Shown: piece after piece, positions 15,319-18,783 of the stretch
Layout: the number at the start of each line of letters is the position of its first letter
Position numbering within the stretch: position 1 is the stretch's first letter
Source of the DNA: Thermoleophilia bacterium
Lineage (GTDB): Bacteria; Actinomycetota; Thermoleophilia; Gaiellales; SKUG01
DNA length: 18,783 nucleotides
Assembly: GCA_025964465.1 (NCBI GenBank)
Contig: JAOPYS010000089.1
Span: 1-18,783 of the forward strand
Reading direction: 5' to 3'
Program-made: the position numbers and the translations under genes
The notes under the pieces: model-generated
What the model was told of the DNA's origin: nothing
What the model saw: only the letters and a program-made list of their open reading frames with translations
The model's database searches: none

Positions 15319-16413
15319 ATGGGGGCCTGCATGCTTCGCCGCGTCCCGCACCACGACGACGAGGATCCTGCCGTGCGTTCCACGGTGGCGCGTCTGCGTG
15401 CCAGCGTGCTCGCCGCCGGGGCGGCGTCCCTCGCCTTCGTGCTGCTCGGCGTGCTCGCGACCCGCGTAGCGTGGACGGCAGGGCTCGAGCGAGGCCGGGC
15501 CGGTGGCGCCGGGGCGATGCCCGACCTCTCCACCACGGCGCTCCTCATCGGCGGGTTCCTGGCGCTCGGCGTGCTGCTCGTCGTCGTGGTCCGCGCGCCC
15601 TTCGACCGCGCCCGCGACCAGGCGATCGAACTGGCGGAGTCCTCGAAGCGGCTCGCCGACAACACGCTCGAGACGTTCGCCGCGCTCGGCGCCGCCGTCG
15701 AGGCGAAGGACCGCTACACCGCCGGCCACGGCCTGCGCGTGACGCTCGTGTCGATCCTCATCGGACAGGAGCTCGGCCTCGACCAGCGCGAGCTCGACGT
15801 GCTGCGCCACGCCGCCACCTTCCACGACATCGGCAAGATCGCGGTGCCCGACCTCGTGCTGCAGAAGCCGGGCCGGCTGACGGACAGCGAGTTCGAGGCG
15901 ATGAAGGTGCATCCCGCCGAGGGCGCCCGCATCTGCTCCAAGCTGCAGGTGCTGCGGCCCGCCGTGCCCCTCGTGCGCTCCCACCACGAGCGGATGGACG
16001 GTCGTGGCTACCCCGACAACCTCGTCGGCGAGCAGATCCCGCTCGGTGCCCGCATCATCGCGGTCGCCGACACGTGGGACGCCATCACGAGCGACCGCCC
16101 GTACCGACGCGGCCAGCCGGCCTTCGTGGCGCTCGAGGAGGTCCGCCGGTGCGCGGGCGGGCAGTTCGACGAGCGCGTCGTGCGTGCCTTCATCGAGGTG
16201 CTGGCCAAGGATCCGTGGATGTTCGGCCTCACGCCCGAGGACGTCGCCGATCGTCGCCCGCTCCCCGCGGTGAGCCCCGCGTCGCGCGGCGTCGACCACA
16301 GCCGCGGCGGCTACGCGGACGAGCGCGGCCGACAGAGCGACCTCGTCACGCCGGTGCAGCGCGAGATCGACTGGTCCGAGGGCTTCGACGAGGACGACCT
16401 GCGCGCCGCGTAG
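15319..16413 (+). CDS. Membrane-anchored HD-GYP domain protein (cyclic di-GMP phosphodiesterase-like)
   Basis: This is a 364-residue protein with two transmembrane helices (about 28-52 and 72-92) that frame a short external loop, then a helical linker (about 96-125). The HD-GYP domain (about 118-300) has GHGLRV (136-141), HDIGK at 169-173, HHERMDGRGYP at 222-232 and DTWDAITSDRPYR at 251-263. All key metal and GYP residues are kept, so c-di-GMP hydrolysis is plausible. There is no receiver, PAS or GAF domain; the roughly 20-residue loop is too small for a typical sensor. The ATG at 15319 has GGGGTGG 8 nt upstream; the ATG at 15331 is a close alternative. It lies 44 nt after the PiT gene with a hairpin between, so partial co-transcription with the phosphate operon is possible. 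Confidence 0.9.
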   Translation: MGACMLRRVPHHDDEDPAVRSTVARLRASVLAAGAASLAFVLLGVLATRVAWTAGLERGRAGGAGAMPDLSTTALLIGGFLALGVLLVVVVRAPFDRARDQAIELAESSKRLADNTLETFAALGAAVEAKDRYTAGHGLRVTLVSILIGQELGLDQRELDVLRHAATFHDIGKIAVPDLVLQKPGRLTDSEFEAMKVHPAEGARICSKLQVLRPAVPLVRSHHERMDGRGYPDNLVGEQIPLGARIIAVADTWDAITSDRPYRRGQPAFVALEEVRRCAGGQFDERVVRAFIEVLAKDPWMFGLTPEDVADRRPLPAVSPASRGVDHSRGGYADERGRQSDLVTPVQREIDWSEGFDEDDLRAA

Positions 16414-16444
16414 GTCGCCCCGGTGGTCGAACGGCAGGTCCCGC

Positions 16445-16461
16445 CGAGCCATACCGGCTCG
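16445..16461 (+). terminator. Hairpin between the HD-GYP and AidB-like genes
   Basis: CGAGCC, a 5-nt loop ATACC, then GGCTCG form a perfect 6-bp stem about 31 nt after the HD-GYP stop. No T tract follows. It may end the HD-GYP transcript. Confidence 0.35.
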
Positions 16462-16506
16462 CCTGACCCGGCGTGGTCACCGCAGGGGCGGGGTATCCCC
16501 CGGGCG

Positions 16507-18204
16507 ATGCGACCCGTCCCGAACCACGCCCCCCCGACCGCCGACCACGACTCGTGGGCGGCCGATCCCTCCTCCCGCTGGTGGCTCGGGCACACGCTCC
16601 GTGGACTCGGCGGCGCCTCCGCCGACGACCCGCAGTGGAGTGACCTGCTGGGCCGGGTCGGGACGGCGGTCGGCTCGGTGCGCCTGCGCGACGCCGCCGA
16701 CCGCGCCAACCGGGTCACGCCCGAGCTCGCCACCTGGGACCGCTCCGGGAGTCGCATCGACGACGTGCGCTTCGACCCCTCGTGGCACGAGCTGGTCGAC
16801 GAGGTCACCGCCAGCGGCGTGTGCGGCCTGCCGTGGCTCGACGAGGGCGCGGGGTACGTCGTGCGCGGCGCCGCTATGGAGCAGTGGGCGCGACTCGACA
16901 TCGGCGTCATGTGCCCCGTGACGATGACGGCGGCTGCCGTCCCGGTGCTCCTGCGCGCGGAGAGCGCGGCGCACGAGATGGGTCGCGACATCCTCAAAGC
17001 GGCGCGGGCGGGGCTCGACGGCGCGGCGCCGTCGGCGCGGTCGTACGCGGGGCGCGGCGGGGCGCACCCGCTCATGGGCATGGCGATGACGGAGCCGCAG
17101 GGCGGCAGCGACCTCTCCGGGTCCACGGTCGCGGCGGCCGAGCAGGGCGACGGCAGCTTCCGGCTGACGGGCCACAAGTGGTTCTGCTCGCACCCGACGG
17201 TGGACGGCATCCTCGCGCTCGCACGCGAGCCCGGCGCCGGCGAGGGGTCGCGCGGCCTGTCGTGCTTCTTCGTGCCGGGCTGGTTGCCCGACGGCTCGCG
17301 CAACGCGATCCAGCTGCAGCGCCTCAAGGACAAGCTCGGCACCCGCTCGCTCGCCTCGGCCGAGGTGGTGTTCGCGGGCGCCCACGCGCAGCGCGTGGGC
17401 GCACCCGGGCGCGGCGTGCCGACCATCATCGAGATGGTCGTCCACACGCGCATGGACTGCTGCCTGGGCAGCGCCGGCATCCTGGCCCGCGCGGTCGGCG
17501 AGGCCGTGCACCACACCCGCGGTCGCCGCGCCTTCGGCCGGCCGCTCGTCGAGCAGCCATTGATGCGCGCCGTGCTCGCCGACCTGCTGCTCGAGCGCGA
17601 GGCGGCGCTCGCCCTCGCCTACGAGGTGACACGCGGGTTCCAGGTCGCCGACCCCGTCGGTCGCCTCGTCACCGCCGTCGCCAAGTACTGGATCACCCGT
17701 CGCGCGGTGACCGGCTGCATCGAGTGCGTCGAGGTGCTCGGCGGCAACGGCTACACCGAGGAATTCCCGGTCGCGCGCCTCTACCGCGACGCGCAGGTCA
17801 ACTCCACGTGGGAGGGCTCGGGCAACGTGATGGCACTCGACGTGCTGCGCGCGATGGCCAAGGATCCGACCCTCGTCGCGGGTGCCCGCGCCCGCGTGGC
17901 CGAGCTCGTCGACGGCGCTCCCGACGACGTCGCCTCGGCCGTCGCCTCCTTCGCGGCCGCGATCGACGTGCCGACCGGCGAGGCCGACGCCCGCCGCTTC
18001 GCCGGCCGACTCGCGCTCGCGCTGCAGGCCGCCCTGCTCGCCCACCGCGCCGCCGCCACCGGCGAGGAGGCCGACGCGATCGTCGCCCGCGCTTTCGTGG
18101 CCACCCGCCTCGAGGGCTCCTCCGAGCGCGTCTTCGGCGATGCCGACCACCGCCTCCTCGACGCCGCCGAGCCGCTCCTGGCCCGAGCCCCCATCCCCGC
18201 CTGA
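16507..18204 (+). CDS. Acyl-CoA dehydrogenase family protein, AidB type
   Basis: This is a 565-residue FAD flavoprotein. Positions below are counted from ATG 16507. FAD/substrate-site motifs are present: MAMTEPQGGSDLSGS (192-206), TGHKWFCS (221-228), and RRAFGRPLVEQPLMR (340-354). LGGNGYTEEFPVARLYRDAQ is at about 411-430. WEGSGNVMALDVLRAM (435-450) holds the catalytic-base glutamate E436 and is the signature of the AidB (alkylation-response) subgroup. The C-terminal helical region (about 455-565) matches the extra AidB domain in length. E. coli AidB binds DNA and is induced by alkylation. No ada or alk genes are close, so the role here may instead be ordinary acyl-CoA or isovaleryl-CoA-like oxidation. 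An upstream GTG at 16423 is in frame, but ATG 16507 fits the family start better. TATCCC 7 nt upstream hints at a leaderless mRNA. Confidence 0.9.
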   Translation: MRPVPNHAPPTADHDSWAADPSSRWWLGHTLRGLGGASADDPQWSDLLGRVGTAVGSVRLRDAADRANRVTPELATWDRSGSRIDDVRFDPSWHELVDEVTASGVCGLPWLDEGAGYVVRGAAMEQWARLDIGVMCPVTMTAAAVPVLLRAESAAHEMGRDILKAARAGLDGAAPSARSYAGRGGAHPLMGMAMTEPQGGSDLSGSTVAAAEQGDGSFRLTGHKWFCSHPTVDGILALAREPGAGEGSRGLSCFFVPGWLPDGSRNAIQLQRLKDKLGTRSLASAEVVFAGAHAQRVGAPGRGVPTIIEMVVHTRMDCCLGSAGILARAVGEAVHHTRGRRAFGRPLVEQPLMRAVLADLLLEREAALALAYEVTRGFQVADPVGRLVTAVAKYWITRRAVTGCIECVEVLGGNGYTEEFPVARLYRDAQVNSTWEGSGNVMALDVLRAMAKDPTLVAGARARVAELVDGAPDDVASAVASFAAAIDVPTGEADARRFAGRLALALQAALLAHRAAATGEEADAIVARAFVATRLEGSSERVFGDADHRLLDAAEPLLARAPIPA

Positions 18205-18223
18205 CCGCCCTCCCCCTCCCCCT

Positions 18224-18274
18224 CCACTATGAGCGGGGATTCCACGCTGGGAACGCGTTTCCCGGGATCAGTGG
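18224..18274. terminator. Probable bidirectional terminator between convergent genes
   Basis: CCACT (18224-18228) pairs with AGTGG (18270-18274). Inside, GGGAA (18249-18253), loop CGCGT and TTCCC (18259-18263) form a second hairpin. The structure lies between the AidB-like stop (18204) and the dtd stop (18293) and is nearly symmetric, fitting termination from both sides. A CT-rich run precedes it. Confidence 0.5.
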
Positions 18275-18292
18275 GTGACGGCGGCGGAGCGC

Positions 18293-18730
18293 TCAGCGCG
18301 CGAGGGAGATCGTCACCGGGCCGTCGTTGACGAGGGCGACCTGCATGCTCGCCCCGAAGACGCCGACGGCCACGTCGACCCCCTGTGCACGGACGAGGTC
18401 GTTGAACCGCTCCCACGCCGGTGCGGCCAGCTCGGGCGCCTCGGCGCGCGTGAAGCTGGGCCGCGTGCCCTTGCTGACGTCACCGAGCAGGGTGAACTGG
18501 CTGACGCTCAGCAACGCGCCGCCCGTGTCGAGCAGCGACCGCGCGAACCGTCCTTCGTCGTCGCCGAAGATGCGCAGGCGCACGACCTTCTCCGCCATCC
18601 AGCGCAGCTGGTCCTCGCCATCGCCGGCCGCGATGCCCACCAGCGCGAGCAGCCCGGGGCCGATCTCACCGACCACGTCACCGGCCACGGTGACGCTCGC
18701 GGACTGCACTCGTTGCACGATGACCTGCAT
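18293..18730 (-). CDS. dtd: D-aminoacyl-tRNA deacylase
   Basis: This enzyme hydrolyses D-aminoacyl-tRNA (and Gly-tRNAAla mischarging), acting as a chirality checkpoint in the cytoplasm. The length of 145 residues is exactly family size. The start MQVIVQRVQSASVTVAGDVV is typical. SVSQFTL (75-81) is the SQxTL motif; NDGPVT (135-140) holds the cross-subunit Gly-cisPro pair. The ATG at 18730 is 30 nt from the divergent start at 18761, so the two genes share a very short promoter region. Confidence 0.96.
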   Translation of the reverse strand: MQVIVQRVQSASVTVAGDVVGEIGPGLLALVGIAAGDGEDQLRWMAEKVVRLRIFGDDEGRFARSLLDTGGALLSVSQFTLLGDVSKGTRPSFTRAEAPELAAPAWERFNDLVRAQGVDVAVGVFGASMQVALVNDGPVTISLAR

Positions 18731-18747
18731 CGGCGGAGCTTCGCAGG

Positions 18748-18753
18748 TATGCT
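18748..18753 (+). promoter_or_regulatory. Probable -10 box of the last, truncated gene (leaderless)
   Basis: TATGCT fits TANNNT and ends 7 nt before ATG 18761, with no Shine-Dalgarno sequence between. No convincing -35 is seen. Confidence 0.42.
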
Positions 18754-18760
18754 CGCCGGC

Positions 18761-18783
18761 ATGTCGACCAAGGAAGATACGAT
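18761..18783 (+). CDS. Start of a gene cut by the window end, possibly translation initiation factor IF-1
   Basis: Only seven complete codons are visible: MSTKEDT, followed by an incomplete AT that allows Ile or Met. The KEDT(I) start is like the beginning of many bacterial IF-1 proteins (AKED-x-I-EVEG), and the lower GC of these codons also fits a highly expressed gene. The call rests on very few residues plus the leaderless -10 box; any other short gene is possible. Confidence 0.35.

Overview
The window is very GC-rich, densely coding bacterial DNA with short intergenic gaps. No stretch over about 300 bases lacks a gene. The codon use, the GTG starts, the -10-box-next-to-ATG leaderless starts and the gene set suggest a high-GC actinobacterium. 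The set includes a glutamine-dependent NAD synthase, an AidB-type acyl-CoA dehydrogenase, a DUF47/PiT phosphate pair and an actinobacterial-style secreted multidomain protein. A Thermoleophilia/Solirubrobacterales relative (Patulibacter-like) is my best guess, but it is an inference from style and not proven. I found no rRNA, tRNA or CRISPR.

Layout. (1) 2-850: the 3' part of a Gfo/Idh/MocA oxidoreductase. (2) 869-2019: a segment bounded by about 49-bp inverted repeats. It holds one accessory gene, an AbiEi-like winged-helix N-terminus joined to a DUF559/Vsr-like nuclease domain, broken by a frameshift near 1318. (3) 2015-7798, all minus strand: thpR (RNA 2',3'-cyclic phosphodiesterase), a secreted protein of about 1100 residues with three FN3-like repeats and a lectin-like core, and nadE. 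(4) 7903-10039: an SDR oxidoreductase and a convergent MFS exporter whose 3' ends overlap by 11 nt. (5) 10168-12374: a TerB-like protein, convergent with a two-gene minus-strand operon made of a small single-pass membrane protein and a lytic transglycosylase fused to an M15-type carboxypeptidase domain. (6) 12476-13336: a divergent Sfp-type phosphopantetheinyl transferase homologue. (7) 13549-15274: a DUF47 (PhoU-like) and PiT phosphate transporter operon, preceded by what looks like a PhoP (PHO) box. (8) 15319-16413: a membrane-anchored HD-GYP protein. (9) 16507-18204: an AidB-type acyl-CoA dehydrogenase. (10) 18293-18730: dtd on the minus strand. (11) From 18761: the first codons of another gene, possibly infA.

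Most of the window is housekeeping. The parts that look accessory or new are the inverted-repeat-bounded frameshifted nuclease cassette, the bifunctional wall hydrolase with its leaderless membrane partner, the PPTase homologue with a degraded metal motif, the mosaic secreted protein, and the phosphate-starvation promoter. I do not see a clear-cut new defence or mobile system. The repeat-bounded cassette is the closest candidate.
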